Positions 1-12,925 of a stretch of DNA of 64,000 nt are shown in pieces. The notes beneath the pieces are model-generated. The model searched no databases. It saw nothing but the letters and a program-made list of their open reading frames with translations, and was not told the origin of the DNA. Numbering within the stretch: the first letter of the stretch is position 1; each line of letters opens with the position of its first letter. Location: NCBI GenBank assembly GCA_963573305.1, contig OY754335.1, positions 14,299,501 through 14,363,500 on the forward strand. The letters run 5' to 3'. Origin of the DNA: Pyrrhosoma nymphula. Lineage: Eukaryota > Arthropoda > Insecta > Odonata > Coenagrionidae. Position numbers and translations under genes: made by a program.

Positions 1-3000
1 ACTCCCAGAATATTTCTCACGAGGAATCACAAGGGGTGAGAGGTGACAGAAACATCAAAACCTTGCATCGAATTCGTTCACGGAAATCCAATTGATGATA
101 GGACAACATCACGGAAAGAAGTGAACCGGATGACGGGGCTCAATAGGTGACTCCTTTAAGGCAGCGCACCGCGAAAATTCTATCCCATCCCCCCATATCC
201 TTTTGTGTGAAATCACCGAGTCCCTTTATGTCGACGATCCCTCCTGTCCTCCGCTGATCTAATGATGTTTCACGTAAGAGTTCATTCATGTGGTTCCCAG
301 TTCATACTCTTTCCTCTGTAATCGTTCTGCACTAACGGCCAATCTCGAGTACCGTTCACTCGTGACGTAAACCCTTCAACCCTGTGGTTCGGTATCCACT
401 CGCTAATTCTGCCGTGAAACGCTTTTATCTCCGTATCCCTTCCCGATGCGCTCCGCGAGGCCCTTGCGACTTCGGGTTTATCCGAGAGTTCATATTTTCC
501 TACGCAGAATCGAGTCTTCCGTATGGGTGCATTTCCGTATGGTTTCATCCACGTAGTACTCTTGCACGCCAACTCAAAAGGCTTTTGGCGAGTGGGTGAA
601 TTTTCACCAACTAATTCTCTACAGTTCTATAGTTAGCACGGAAGTTTCAGAACTATACGGGTGTTGTTGAATGAATGATGCTACTGCGGGCAAGTCTGTG
701 AGATGTGCTGTAATAACTGATAAGCATGTGATAAAAATGGTTTTGCAGCTAAGTAGCCTAGTAGGTTTCCTATCGAAGAATCTATCAATTGACTTCCAGT
801 GGCAGTTATAATGTTCTTTCTCGGTAAAATAGCATCTAAAATAGCGTCAAAATCGAAGAGAAACTACTTCTTTTGACACGCTTTTACGCTGTTTAACAAA
901 ATAATCCTCTCTCTTAAAAAATGCCTAAGCCATTGAAAAGAAAATGTAATGCAATAAAGATCCAAAGTAATCATGGAAAAGAGTTTAACAAAATACTTTT
1001 CTCAGCCTGAAAATGGAGTCAAAATAGTGATTATGCTTACGGTATAAATGAATTTATATTATCCTGACATTGCCAGTAATTATGTAAATATTACAAATTA
1101 AAATTAAAGTAGAATATTCCTTCGGATCCATCTTAAAATGTCTTTCATTATTACTTTATTCATTTGTAAAATAATCTGGCAACGCCGATGTGATGAAAGT
1201 GAAATAAATATCTAGTGATGGAAGGAAAATCCCTCACTTCCTATTTTCTAAAAAAAAACATTCAACAGGGTATTTTGGCGTACATTGATGATTTTTAGAG
1301 CATTTTAGTAAATCATTGATACCATGCATGATATTTATCTTACGTCAATTACTCGCATAATAAGAAATTAATGTACAAATTTCCCTCACAAACTTCCCAT
1401 GCGACGAGGACACTCAAACACGTTCCAATTATATATATCATAATTTACGATTTCTGCGCCAGTGTTTTCCCAAATGATGTAGCCTGACTTGATGTATATA
1501 AACAATGATAGTTATCGCGTATAAATAAGACCCTCGGGAACATAATAAAGCTTATTATGCGCCAAAATTAACTCAAATCGGAGGCAAGATTGTAGTGCCA
1601 TGCCGTGGACACGCCCGTATTAGATAAGATAATGCCATGTTTCCCCTTTATGTCTTGAGTTGTTCGTAGACTAGTTGGTAACGTTCTCGAATTAAATCAC
1701 AAGTTGTGCAGATTTGGGTCTACGTCGATTACTATTTCTTTTAGTCTTAACGTTTTTTTACGCTCGGGATTTGAAATATTTTTAAAAACACTGTCGGAGG
1801 GTCTGAACTAAACTTTATTTTTCTCTAGTTTCGAACATGTTTTAAGGTGAAACTTGTCTCGGCGATTCTAGGCGAATGATACGGGATCCCTCGTCTGCAG
1901 TTCGAGAAAGAACTGAAATTAATATGCCTGATGCACGCCTTCGCAATTGCCATACCCGTTTCAAGCACTGCTAAGATTTATTTTGGAGCCTCTGAATGAA
2001 ATGCCAGTGCTTCAAGTGCAATGAAAATATAGCAATATGCGCTTCATCAATCATTATTGCAATCACACCTTCGGTAATATTTACATATGAAATTAACGTT
2101 TAAGTAATTATTGTTGAGTTTTACTTATTCAGGTAAGTTTTAAGTGAGAAAACTTATAATTAAACTCGGTGAAAATATGTTGGAGGTACCGAGTATTTCA
2201 AACTAACCGCGGATTGCAGCGTTGCTAACGCCTCTGCCGACTGCAGCGCAATTTTAAACTCACTAACTAGTTTCGTCTGCAATAACTACAAAAGAACGCT
2301 AATATCTCAAAAACTAAGATGGGTCAGTGTCTTTGTAAGGTTACCATTTTATTTCTCGGAAAAATACCCACACAATATCCGTTTTTTGAAAAAATGACAT
2401 ATTTTTGCGATATAAAAACAGAGCTTTTTCTACTGTGACTCCCATTCTGTCCATTAAGCGTATGTAATTTCAACTGCAATTTATGGAAATGGTAGTGTGG
2501 CATAAGGCTCTTAACTGATATAGATGGAGGAAATTTGTTTCCTATTAGTACCCCAAATATGAAAAATATGACATATCTTTCATTTCTCGATCCTCCTCCT
2601 TGAGTCATCTGTGTATCCATGGACTCACAGTAGCGCTCACAGTGGTCTACCAATATCATTCACGGAGTTTGTGTTGTCCCCCTTCTTCATGGTGTTCGTC
2701 ATATGCACCGTTCTCGAGCACGTTTTACATGCATGTGTGGCGAGTGTGCACTTCGCTTGTGTCGAGCGCGGAACACACATGCCTGCCGCTTTCTCTTCAC
2801 GTCATCTTCCTGTAACACAAGAGGTTTGCCTGGCATGCTTTTTCCCTTGAAGCGATCGTCCTACGTCTCATAAATGGCGAGCCTTTTCCATAATTTATCA
2901 CAAGCGGGGGTTTTTTTTCTTTTTTAGAGGAGAGGAAGGGTAAGGGGGATGGGTAAGGGTTCCTCGTCTCATTTTTTCCCACCACTTCTCCATCTCTCTC

Positions 3001-6000
3001 TCATATATTCCCAAAAGGAAGCACTTGTTGGTCCTTTGATCGCAGGATTTCATCTCGAGAATCTTATTACGAAACCGAGTGAGAGAGAGAGATATAGAGA
3101 GAGACTGGGAGTTAGAAAGAAAGGAGACCCACACGTTTTTTTGTTTGATACCGTTTCATTCGTCTTCTCCTCTTTCTTACCCTAAAAAAGTTTCCGCGTC
3201 AGGCAATTAAAAAAATATACCCCTACCCCCCCCGCGTACCTATTGAGCTCCTCTTCACTTCTCCCGGTTTTAATTACGGGGCAGCGTCTCCGCTGTGTAT
3301 TATTCCCGCCGGGTTGTTCAAGCCCCAAGAGGACTGTCCGTTTGAGTCGAGCGGTGCATTTGATCCCATACCCCTTTTCCCATAAGGAGGCCCCATTCTT
3401 GAAAAAAATGTTGTTTTTTTCGGATCCGTGCTGCTTCTAGAAAAACATGTCCACAAGCGTTTTCTAGTGAGTCAGGCAAGGGGTTGCAGTCCGTGATAAG
3501 TTCGTTAGTGGCACAGTGTGAGAGGTATGAAGATAAATCATAAGGAGAAGAAAGTAATAAGTTTTTCTCAAATGGAGTGTTTGCATAAATGGGGGATTGC
3601 TATGAAATCCATTCTATATCGTAAACTGTGTTTCCATAATAATATATTTAAATTACCAGCTCTAAATCTTGCCTAGTTTGTTTAATTATCACGATTTATT
3701 GAGCATTGTTTTCGCAACGATATATTTACGCCCAACCATTGGCTCGTTGCGTAGTGACGTAATCCCCCTTGCAGCAGACGGGTGAGACTGTGTTATAGCG
3801 TGTTGAGGATGTATGAAGTGGAAATATAAGAATTATTCCGACTTTACTGATTCAAAATAGGGAATCATTACGTTTGTAAAGTTAACAGGTATAATCGAGG
3901 CTTGATCCAACTATAAACTATGGTTGTTGCATCAACTATCGAGTAATGACTTGGCGGAATGCGGATAATTTTGGGTGAATAGTAAAGAGGGGAATTGTCA
4001 TTCAGTAATTCATTAGAATTTTCTACCAATATAGTAAAAGTTAGAAAAAATTACCAAAGTTTTAAAAGGCGTAACTGTAAAAGTATATTGTTTCTTATGT
4101 TTTTCTTAATTTGATCGACGGCATGTGTACATCTTGTGCCAGGGTAAGGGAAACCGTTTGATGTTTATTATTTTGACATGCGAATTTGTACTCCATGCAG
4201 GTTATCTTAAACTGCAAACTACATATATTATTGTTACTCATAATTATTCAATTCAATCACCAAATATCCAATGCCGATCGCTTTTGTAGCAGTTATAAAT
4301 TTCCTCGTAGGCCAGTATTAACTTTTATAATGGGGTATATTTTCAGCGGTAAATTCATCGCCTAGCAGGTCCGAAGTTCTAAGGTTATCGTCTCTAACCT
4401 TGAAAAAATTTATTCCAATTTTATATGAACATTGTGGTGCTCGACAATATGATCGTGTATTGAGTACAAGATAAGTAGTAACCCTCGCTTCATTTTATAA
4501 TATCAATCTTGATTATTTGAAACTTTTTAACAATCGACACTTGTATTCACGAAAATATCAGTCTCGTTCATCACCACGCTAATCTCAATGGGTGTTTTCT
4601 CTTGCTGTCAATGTTTCTCCAAAATTATTATTGATAGTTGTTGAAAATGCTTACTAATCTGAATTCATTAAACTAAAAATCTGGAAAAATAAGAAATTTT
4701 CACCTCAAATCTCGGTTATCTGGGCACATTTTCAGCTGGTATTAACAGATAGCAAAACCCAATCTACGAATATGCTCTTAGTTTATAATATTGCGTGCGT
4801 CTTAAATGGTGTTGACTACCGGGTGCTTTACTATAATGTACTATTTTTGTGTGCATGATGGCACAGACTAAACTTACTGCGCAAAACTTGACAGTGCCAG
4901 GCTTCACTTCGAAAAGTTATTTTTGTTTGTATTCATGATTAAGTAAAATACTAAGTACCAACAAATTTTGTAGAAAAGTATAAAGTATCTTACTTAATCA
5001 CAAATGGAAATATACTGAGTTTAGTTTAGATTGTGCACACGGGTTTTTAGCTGTCTAAAATGTTGCGTCTGAAGGTTTGGTGGCCGAAAAATATTGCCAT
5101 CACTGAAATGAAAAAACATTTGGAAAATATTTTAAACATATGAAAACATGGATGAAATTATTTTATAATTCCCGTATTTTTAACAATGATATGAGTTTCT
5201 AGATACGGCAACCCCGAGTTGATCATGTATGAGCAAATGAGTTCAGCGTACGTGAGTCTAAGTAGTCAAAATATCGGTTATGGTGATGGAGACGCGGTAA
5301 AGTCATCGCCTAGCAGTTCGGAGATCACGATCACGAGAGATCCGAGGGGGTACTTTTTCTTACTTTTCAGTTTGTATAACTATCAATGGATTTTAACGCG
5401 CCAATGTCCTGTGTGCTGTGCTCTTTTTGTTTTGTTGTTTTTTACAGGATTGATGAAATTGAATGATTGTATAAGTGCTTCGCAGGCATAACAAACAAAA
5501 TAATAGCACAGTCTAATAGGCTTAAATCGCTTACATTATCGTTCAATTCATTAAACTCTGGTCCTTCTTTATCGTATTAATTATGCCATGGGTATAATTT
5601 GGTACCTGCATGGTGTACTTCGGCACCCTATAGCCTATTGCGCAAAATATTCACCGTTCAAGGCGGAAAAGAACCAGAACGAATGTAAACAAACCCGGTA
5701 GCGACTGCCGAGTCAGGGGGATGACGTCACAGCAGTCGCAATATGGCCGCGGTCTGTTTGTGCGCAAGGCTAAAATTGTGATTTTAAATCTCTTATTATT
5801 TAAAAAGTAGGCAATGTGCAACAGCTAAATTTTGGATTTAGGGTTTTTATGTTGAAAGTTAACATTTGCCGTTGTTTCCTAAATTTGTGCAAATACTCCA
5901 TTAAGGAGGGGCGAATAAAAGGTTGGGATGATATAGAAAAGAGCAGGCGAAACAGTGCATGCTCCAGTGTAGAGGAATATGGTTTTATATATGGGAGGAA

Positions 6001-6024
6001 AATGGTTTTAGTGGTAGGGACAAA
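1..6024. other. Intergenic or intronic DNA, no gene recognised
   Basis: AT-rich DNA with only short, compositionally biased ORFs. It holds a GA/CT-rich low-complexity stretch around 2890-3240, a 23-bp near-duplicate word at 4346-4368 and 5294-5316, and a weak recursive-splice-like site at 2132/2133. None of the ORFs shows a recognisable domain. Confidence 0.6.
4346..5316. repeat. Pair of dispersed short direct repeats
   Basis: The word GCGGTAAA(T/G)TCATCGCCTAG occurs at 4346-4368 and again at 5294-5316, and both copies are followed by loosely similar sequence. The core GGTAAAGTCATCGC resembles the GCTAAGTCATCGC of the tRNA-like SINE head near 41460. These may therefore be degraded SINE heads that have lost box B. 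The assignment is weak. Confidence 0.3.
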
Positions 6025-6740
6025 CAATGAGGAATTACTCTAGCCAAGACATTTTTTTTAAAGAGAATCGGATTGTTTATGGGGTCTCTGAAGAGTTACG
6101 TGAAAAAAAATGGTGAAAACTCTTATAACCTTAGAGCTAGTGCTGCTTGGTAATTGCAGAAAGAGGTAAGGCGTAGACTTGAGGCATTTGAGATGTGGGT
6201 TTGGAGAAAAGAGATATTGAGCTGGGTAATGAAAAAATGATGAAGACTTTTTTTTGAGCGAAATTAGGACTGTGTAGTACTACCTAACATTTAACTCAGA
6301 CACCATGCTCTGAGTGGATAAATACCCACCCAGGCGGGATTCGAACCCGCGGCCTTCGGGTTAGTAGGCGAGGACGTTACCCCTCGGCCACCAAGGCCGA
6401 CCAAGTTGCGAGGAAGACGGATTAGGAAGTGATGGATGTGGTGAGAGATGAGAGGAGTTAGGTGGTGGAGGTTCGGAGAAGGCAGAAAATGTGGATGGAG
6501 AACGTGTTTAGAGACGGGGGAATTTTGAAGAGGGTGATAGAGTGAAGAACGCTTGTTAATCGTGGAAGAGGAGAGAAGAAGATAAGGATTTTGAACGACT
6601 TTGGAGGAGAGATAGAGAATATAAAGAGATTAAGGGGAAATTGATGGCGAGGAAATGAAAATAAGGTCCTGAAATGGTGAAGTTTGATCAGTGACTTTTC
6701 AAAAACCTACTGTCAGGTGCTAAAATATCTATGATAATGA
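6025..6740 (+). pseudogene. Non-LTR retrotransposon RT C-terminus and 3' end, broken
   Basis: Degenerate C-terminal part of a non-LTR retrotransposon reverse transcriptase polyprotein. Reading with frameshifts from about 6040 gives LAKTFFLKRIGLFMGSLKSY and then RRRLEAFEMWVWRK, which is the RLEAFEMWVWRR motif typical of this family. After an inserted SINE (6250-6402) the frame resumes as EVMDVVRDERS...RRRQKMWMENVFRDGGILKRVIE. It ends at about 6735 in a short ATGATAATGATGG-type tail. The same motifs occur on the minus strand at 40885-41361, so both belong to one family. In-frame stops (for example just before EVMDVV) and the nested SINE show it is dead. The family assignment is firm; the exact clade is not. 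Confidence 0.75.
6250..6402 (-). mobile_element. tRNA-derived SINE nested in a LINE
   Basis: On the minus strand there is a tRNA-like head with box A TGGCCGAGGGGTAACG (6375-6390) and box B GGTTCGAATCC (6337-6347), at the normal tRNA spacing, starting GTCGGCCTTGG. The 3' end is a run of eight A followed by GTCTTC, and GAAGAC also occurs just beyond the 5' end, so a short target duplication is possible. It interrupts the reverse transcriptase frame between the VWRK and EVMDVV motifs, so it inserted after the LINE. A close relative lies at 39890-40080. Confidence 0.8.
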
Positions 6741-6744
6741 TGGT

Positions 6745-6972
6745 CGGATTATTACTATTAGACGTAGTCTGCTGAGGGGCCTAAGGTTGCCTTAATAAAA
6801 TATTGCCATCAGCTCTCATATGCCTTGTAAAAATAGCAACTGCGTATTTGTGCTATCTGCTTCTCCAGCTCGGCACATGTCCTACCTCTCTTCATCCCAT
6901 CTATAAAGCATGTATTTATTCCCTTTTCCCAACACCATCCGTCCTATCACGGAATTCAGCTATTTTAGCAGC
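6745..6972 (-). pseudogene. Non-LTR retrotransposon C-terminal fragment, minus strand
   Basis: Read on the minus strand this gives GRMVLGKG, then IDGMKRGRTCAELEKQIAQI and then YKAYES, running into a 3' end rich in TAATAGTAATAATCC. The same C-terminal segment (ERKK...RAYADIKKQI) is at 23440-23597. It abuts the plus-strand LINE at 6025-6740 tail to tail, so two insertions of the same broad family sit in opposite orientation. It needs frameshifts to read and has no intact ORF. Confidence 0.6.
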
Positions 6973-7060
6973 CCAATCCACTTTCTTAACCGCCGTAAGG
7001 TGATTGTCAGAGAATTTACTTTGTGGAATAGAGACATATAACAAAGGTAAATGTTCGCAA

Positions 7061-7208
7061 TATTCCACACCTTGAAAGAAAAAGACTGGCAATTTTCCAC
7101 AAGAATATATTCCACAAGAGTATTCTTGTGGAAAATTGCCAGTCCTTTTCTTCCATTAATATATTCCACCAAATCAAGCCTGAAGCAACTACTTTTATTC
7201 CACACCTT
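7061..7208. mobile_element. Fold-back insertion with 13-bp target duplication (copy 1)
   Basis: The insert 7074-7195 is bounded by an exact 13-bp direct repeat, TATTCCACACCTT, at 7061-7073 and 7196-7208. Inside, GACTGGCAATTTTCCACAAG and its reverse complement face each other with a short spacer. On the right the palindrome continues into a unique tail containing AAATCAAGCCTGAAGCAAC. The same arm and the same tail recur in the insertion at 46245-46462, so both are copies of one family. This copy is truncated inside the arm and lacks the central stem-loop of the other copy. Confidence 0.85.
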
Positions 7209-9224
7209 ATTGTAATAATCTCTGCTGGTAATAATCGATGTTACACGCACGTCGTTTTCAGAAAGACTATTCCTTAGACTAGGACATGTTTTTTCAAGAG
7301 GACTAGGAACGGAGAGTTTGTTATAAAAAACATGTGTAATGTCACCAAATATTATCTTTGTTGACTTCTCCTAACTCCTCCTACCTTTCCTCCTGCAGCG
7401 TCCTCTCTTCACCCTTTATGCCTTTTTCCGTGTGTTCTCCTCATATCCATCCTCTTCCACTCCCTCATCTCAAAACCCGACTCTATACTATCTTCCTCAT
7501 CCCTCCCTGTCCAGTTGTCTGTTATTTACAATTCTAAACTCCATTTCTGACTTAGCCCGCCTTTTCTTTACATCTAGCTTAATGTCTCTGCCACTACTTC
7601 CCTTCCACTTGTCTCTTTGCCTCTTTTGCTAGCGCTATCTCTTCCTAATAAATTTATAGATGTAACTATTTCTCCACATAAATAATCCTTACATTAATAT
7701 TAATCAATGAAAGAGTAACTTTTGGTACCCTTGAAGGAGGACTTGCGTTAGGGCTATTATCAAATGGGTATTCCCTATGCGCTAAGGCACATATAGGGAC
7801 ATAAATAACCTTTTTAAAAGGAGCTCCAAAGTTCCTTACATTTATCAGTACATAGGTTAGTAACATAGAAGTTATATTATCTCTCAGGTATAAAATATAC
7901 CTTTTTAAAAATGTATAAAATATTCTCGAAACTTTCTTTAGCAATGAGCCGAGACTACATTTTTTAAATTATAAGCTAAGGTTTTGAATTCACACTAAAA
8001 CTGGGTAATAAACCTTTAGGTCCTAAATACAGAACAGCATTTTTAAATAACGCAGGGTTTGGCCAGGGTATAAGTATGCGAGTTTTACATAAGATGAAGG
8101 GAAATGGAAAATACAGCAATCCCTGCTACAGTGCCCATGTTCCTCCAAGATACTACTCGATTTCTATTTAATAACGTCTATAGACACTTTACTCAAAGAG
8201 TAACGTGAGTTGTTAAAAACTAGATCAATTTTATTCAATTGTATTATATCCTTTAGAATCGTTTTTTCCGCTACCCTGTTGCCTAGGTAGCGGCGGTAAC
8301 GATACAATATAGCCAGATACCATAAAAAGTATACTCCTCAGAAAAGTTTTTCGCTGGAGGTTTGGTGGGGGAAAGCACTATCCACCCCTCCAATGGAATA
8401 CAAGAACCTCCCCTTGCAATTGTTTATTCGGTCATTTTTTTATCTAAAAGGAAAAAATAATAAAACAAACGGAGGGCTTGTGTTGGGGGGTAGACGGGTG
8501 GTGGGAAATAATGTAGAGGAGGAATATGCATGCGTGCGTGATGGCCCGGACCATCGCAACAAGGACGGCTCCTTTTCCCTCTTCACAAACCCATCCCCCA
8601 ACCCTCACCCTCCACAAAGTGCAAACATCCCCCACCACACACGAAATATCTCCCCCACCCCCTTGCCACACCCCCCCCCCTTGCCATACCCCCGGAAAGA
8701 GAGTGCTCGACAACAAGATGGCAAACCTCAAAGGAAGTGGTCCTCCATCTTTTTCGGGCAACTTCTTCCTCTCTTTCTGCCTGCACATCAACTCTTCCTT
8801 TTTTATTCATAATTCTCCCCTCCATCGTCCCTTCATCCTCCTCCTCCTGCTATAACGCTGCGAGGCTGACTCGTTTTTACGCTTTATGGCACGAGATGTC
8901 GCTTTTTACTCTCGCTCGCGTGTTTACTCACGTCGCCGTTGTGAGAGGATCTTCCTTCTCTCTCTCGTGACTATCCCCGCGCGTCCTGCCCATTCTCCCC
9001 TGTACACTACTACCGTATCTCCCCCCTCCCCCTTCCAACCCATTTCCGAGTCGAATCCTCGCAAAGGTGTGTTGCTGGGTGTAAATCATAGCCATGAACT
9101 TCCCTACGTGCTGCCAAAGTATTGGAAAAAATGTTGAAGTAAACTTGTACAAAGATAAGAGCACCCTTTAAGTATATTCGTGCCGAATTGTATGCCGCTG
9201 GAAAAGCGCTATTTGCCTCATTTA
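7209..9224. other. No gene; pyrimidine-rich and GC-rich unique DNA
   Basis: Holds a CT-rich stretch (7370-7640) and a GC-rich, CT/CA-biased block (8380-9100). Overlapping ORFs occur on both strands of the second block, as expected from composition. I see no domain, splice-bounded exon or repeat family here. Confidence 0.5.
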
Positions 9225-9530
9225 CACCAACAGGGTATGCACTTGGATCGTGTTGGTTTAGTGAGGGTTCAGGTTCGAATCCCGGTAGTGGTGGAGATTT
9301 TTCTCAGGAAATCCCGATACCCACCTTATTGCAGTGCGCAGTGGTTACGTTGGAGGATGGGATAGTTAAACTGTGGTCCAGTTGACTCCTTTAATTAAGA
9401 GAAGACTTATGCCGATGCTAGGCTTTTCTCTTCTCTTCCACCTTCCCTCCAAAACCCTTCCTTTACCCACCCGTCTTGAATGGTGCAAATGACCTCAGCT
9501 GTTAGTCACCTCCCTAAATTGTCGAACAAC
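9225..9530 (+). mobile_element. tRNA-related SINE (truncated head)
   Basis: Box B GGTTCGAATCC lies at 9272-9282, with a box A-like TGGTTTAGTGAGG too close upstream, so the head is shortened or rearranged. The body contains GGTGCAAATGACCTCAGCTG followed by TTAGTCACCTCC, a word I know from insect SINE tails (recollection, not a search). The 3' limit is uncertain. Confidence 0.55.
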
Positions 9531-10337
9531 CAGAGTTGGTACCGAAAGTTCTGTGCGGCAATGGATAAATTATGCACTGCACTTATAAACACTATAGAAT
9601 TTGAAAGGATATTGTGGTAGAAATTCGTATAGATCGGCGAAATTTGCCTGGAACATGACTTCAGAGAGAGGAAAGAAGACTATGTAATAAAGAAAGGTAA
9701 TCGCGTATGGACATGAGGGTCTGCGCTCGTGACAAGTTAGTACAGGTAACCCTTTTTCCATCTAAACCAGCACTAACCGGAAATCAGGATCATGAGCACG
9801 ACCGCGAATCGCGGGCGTACCCCGGTGCGGGACCAAAGGGAAATATGAAGAGTCCATTCACCTTTCCCATCATCTGGCATTCCCTTTCTTGGGCTTTCAT
9901 CTGGTGTTGTTGTTGTTTCTTTGGTTCTTTGTTTTTTCCTTTATCTCCACTTCCTCTCATCTTACTCCATTCCTCCTTCAGTGATGAGGCCCTCGCTCAA
10001 TTCAAATAAACATTTCGCATTCCTTTCGAAGGAACCGCGGGCCACTTGTGACGGAGCGCAATCCTCTCACTCGTGCGCGTACCGATGCTGCGTTGTTTTT
10101 CTCGGCCTCGCCCAATTTTTCCCCCGAACTCAACGATCCTCTGCCCCTATCTTTTTAGAGAGAAAACTTTCCAGAAGACACGATCCAAGTCAGCCTCTCT
10201 GTCTTCCTTGCGTCCTCTGTAAGCCTCGCAAAAGAATGGAGCGCTCTTTTCCCTACTCCACGCGAAGTTTCAATGCGCTGATGCATTGGGTTGGGATCCA
10301 TATGAGTGTCAAAGATTAGACAAAAGTCTTGGGTAAC
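9531..10337. other. No gene recognised
   Basis: Mixed composition. A GC-richer block at 9990-10300 carries ORFs without recognisable motifs. There is no repeat family that I can identify. Confidence 0.5.
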
Positions 10338-10583
10338 TAGAAATATTCAAAGACTTGGTGCTTTCCTGGCGCACGATGTGAATGAATTCTTCACGGGATT
10401 CCCACCAGGTGAGATGTTCAGCCAGAGCCGACGTTTCAATGGCTAACTCTGCCATCTTCCTCAGGGCGTTGGCGCCCTCAACGCCCTGAGGAAGATGGCA
10501 GAGTTAGCCATTGAAACGTCGGCTCTGGCTGAACATCTCACCTGGTGGGAATCCCGTGAAGAATTCATTCATAGAAATATTCA
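10338..10583. mobile_element. Fold-back insertion with 12-bp target duplication
   Basis: An essentially perfect inverted repeat runs from 10379 to 10571 (arms about 90 bp, centre near 10474). The exact 12-bp word TAGAAATATTCA flanks it at 10338-10349 and 10572-10583. A 30-bp unique stretch (10350-10379) lies between the left duplication and the palindrome. Each arm carries the stem-loop CCCTGAGGAAGATGGC... GCCATTGAAACGTCGG (right arm, from 10484). Direct repeats mark it as an insertion and not a simple genomic palindrome. The near identity of the arms implies that it is recent or gene-converted. Confidence 0.85.
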
Positions 10584-12339
10584 GATCACACGAGTTCAAA
10601 GCTGACATGGGAGTATAATGTTTAACCCTTGCTATGCATCTGTAGAGCAGAAAAGCCTTAATATTAGAGAAGTGCACTGTCGATCAGATTGTTGGAAGGA
10701 TACCATTTTCCTGCGCACCAATTACAAATACAGCAGATACAGCGAGGCAATATTATCTCAAAATGCATTCACTTTTCATCTTTTCCCTATTCCAATTACT
10801 TTTCCCAATTACATTACCTATTTCACTCATTCATGGTTGGTTTCCTAGCAGATTAAGACGCTCGCGAGCAAAGACCCTTCTTATAACTTGCTACCTGGGA
10901 TATGACCCGTCATAGGTACCATGAGCCGTCCCAGGCCGCGCATTGTGGTTAGTATATTGATATCAACAGGGAAAAAGATGGTTTTGCTTGATAAGAGATA
11001 TTGGTGGAAGGATTGCAAAATGGCGGTACGAGGTGAACCAGTGGAATGATTAGATGACTTATTTTGTGTATTTTTCCAAGTGTTCGCAAAAAATATCGAG
11101 ATTGGTTAAAACTATTAACCAATCTCGATATTAACTTAAAAGACGCTAGTATGCAGTTAGAAAGACGATTTGAGTAGCATAGACGTAGTGCAGCATGCTA
11201 ATTAGTGAATGTTCCTTCAAGAAAAATAATATGGCAAAACTGGTGTATATCTAGGGGTAGTTCATTTTGATTTTGGAGCTCAACTGGTTATATCACAATG
11301 TTTAAACGTCAGGCGCTAATCCGAAGTAAAACGTTACGTCCACTCCCGATGCGGTATCATACCCCATTAACTACGGGTTGCTAGTATACCCAGTTACCAT
11401 CCTGGTTTCATTTCTAGCCTAGCTAATATTCCCTCCATGTTTATTAACGACTCCTTACCCTTATTTTCAACATGTGAATAATAATATATTTCATGACATG
11501 CATCGGTAAATATGATATAAATTATTCGTATTGGGGATAGTGCTCCAGCAAACTCGCCAATCCAAGGTCCAATGAGACGATGCATAAAATAGTTTTATGA
11601 TATGACAGTAAATGTGAAGAGAGAAGGGGGAGAATGGAAAAGTCATGGGGATATATGCGATGAAAGAAACTCTCGAGCGAAAGAATATAGTGAGTCTCAG
11701 ATATTGGCGAGAATGTATGAAGCAATAACTTAATATTCTCAGAAGCGAAAGACGCATTGAAGGCTGCGGCAATGTGTGAGTTATTTGAAAAAAAAAATCA
11801 ATTCTTCTTTTTCTGTAATTCACAATCAAAATATTTTGACACAGCTCAGCTTCAAGGGGACGTCGTTAAGGGTATAATGTGTAAGCATAAGTGCTTTAGT
11901 CAAATGAGCCCATTTAGAGTAGAGGTAGCCATTTACCTGGCAGTAATTCCATGTTGTGTCATGTGCCTGATTAACTGTTGGTTGTATATGGAGTATATCC
12001 TCTTTCTCTCTCTATCCTCTTTAGTGTTATGAGAGTCTCGGTTATGCCTCTCTGTTTAATGCAGCCAGGATAATTTATATTATATATTGCGTCATGAACT
12101 AAGAAAATTTATCCTTGAGACTCTTCAGTTCCGGAACTCGTTTCTGTTAGTCCAGGCTATGAATGTAAAATGAATCTCACAAATCGACGGCGTATGTGAT
12201 TAAGTTTTTAGTTCAATTTCAGTCCATACTTATTGGCGAAAGATTCTCCCTCACAATCTGAGTTTCTTCCTTTTATGATTCAGATTCGCCCATCTAATTC
12301 ATCCTTCTTATTCAAGCAAGTAAATATGTTTGATTCCAC
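10584..12339. other. No gene; contains one perfect hairpin
   Basis: AT-rich DNA. Apart from the hairpin at 11092-11132 I find no repeat family, RNA gene or convincing exon. Confidence 0.5.
11092..11132. repeat. Perfect 18-bp hairpin
   Basis: AATATCGAGATTGGTTAA (11092-11109) and its exact reverse complement (11115-11132) are separated by five bases. At 41 nt it is too short for a normal miRNA precursor. It could be the remnant of a snap-back insertion. Confidence 0.9.
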
Positions 12340-12400
12340 GTTTTATTTCTCACACCGAACCAGGTTTCGGCATATTATTCCATTCTCAAAGTAACAAGCT
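12335..12400 (-). repeat. GAAAC stem-loop element end (minus)
   Basis: On the minus strand TTTGAGAATGGAATAATATG is followed by CCGAAACCTGGTTCGGTGTG and then AGAAATAAAACG. This matches the window's recurring TGANNATGG-loop-CCGAAAC motif and runs into AT-rich 3' sequence as in the other copies. No second arm or target duplication was found. Confidence 0.45.
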
Positions 12401-12925
12401 TTGGGTGGTTTGCTCTTATATAGCACTAGGAAAGTAGGAGGGGGTAGGGTTGTTAGGAGTTACGGAGAAGGAGTCACTGGCTGTGGGAGAGGGGGGAGGA
12501 AAATGACCGTGAAATGCCGACTGGAATGCCGGCGAAACCATTGTTTACCTAGATCAGTTATTCTTGACAGGGGTGAAATTGCACCCATGGGGGCGGAAAT
12601 TAGATTGGGGGGTGGCAAAAAATAATGCAATTCGTCGCTCTACGCGGTGCAGTTTTTTTCTGCAAGCTGAATGCTAGTGTTGACGCAGTATATAATCACC
12701 ATGTAATGTGGCGTCATGGAGGTTCTATTCCTGGGCTAAAAGTGTCGTTTCAGACGTTTACTATTTCCCGGTAGCGGCTTTACCATGATAGCTGAAGACT
12801 TACAGTGCATTGTTAACTGTTGATAAAGAATCATTTTCTGTTATGAATGGAATGACTTTCTAACTAAGCGGTTGCTTTGTTTTATTAAAAAAAGGTGAAA
12901 CCTCCCATTTTTTTCATAATATTCT

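Noticed and set aside
8393..8855. Overlapping ORFs of 109-139 codons
   Set aside because: Pro/His/Ser-rich products from a CCACC/CT-rich stretch, open on both strands.
10484..10521. Calling the stem-loops hammerhead ribozymes outright
   Set aside because: The CTGANGA and GAAA words fit, but an extra base precedes the stem in most copies, and the third conserved part (UH cleavage site with stem III) is not clear. Kept as a hypothesis.
11092..11132. miRNA precursor
   Set aside because: The perfect stem is only 18 bp with a five-base loop and no lower stem, too short for Drosha/Dicer processing.
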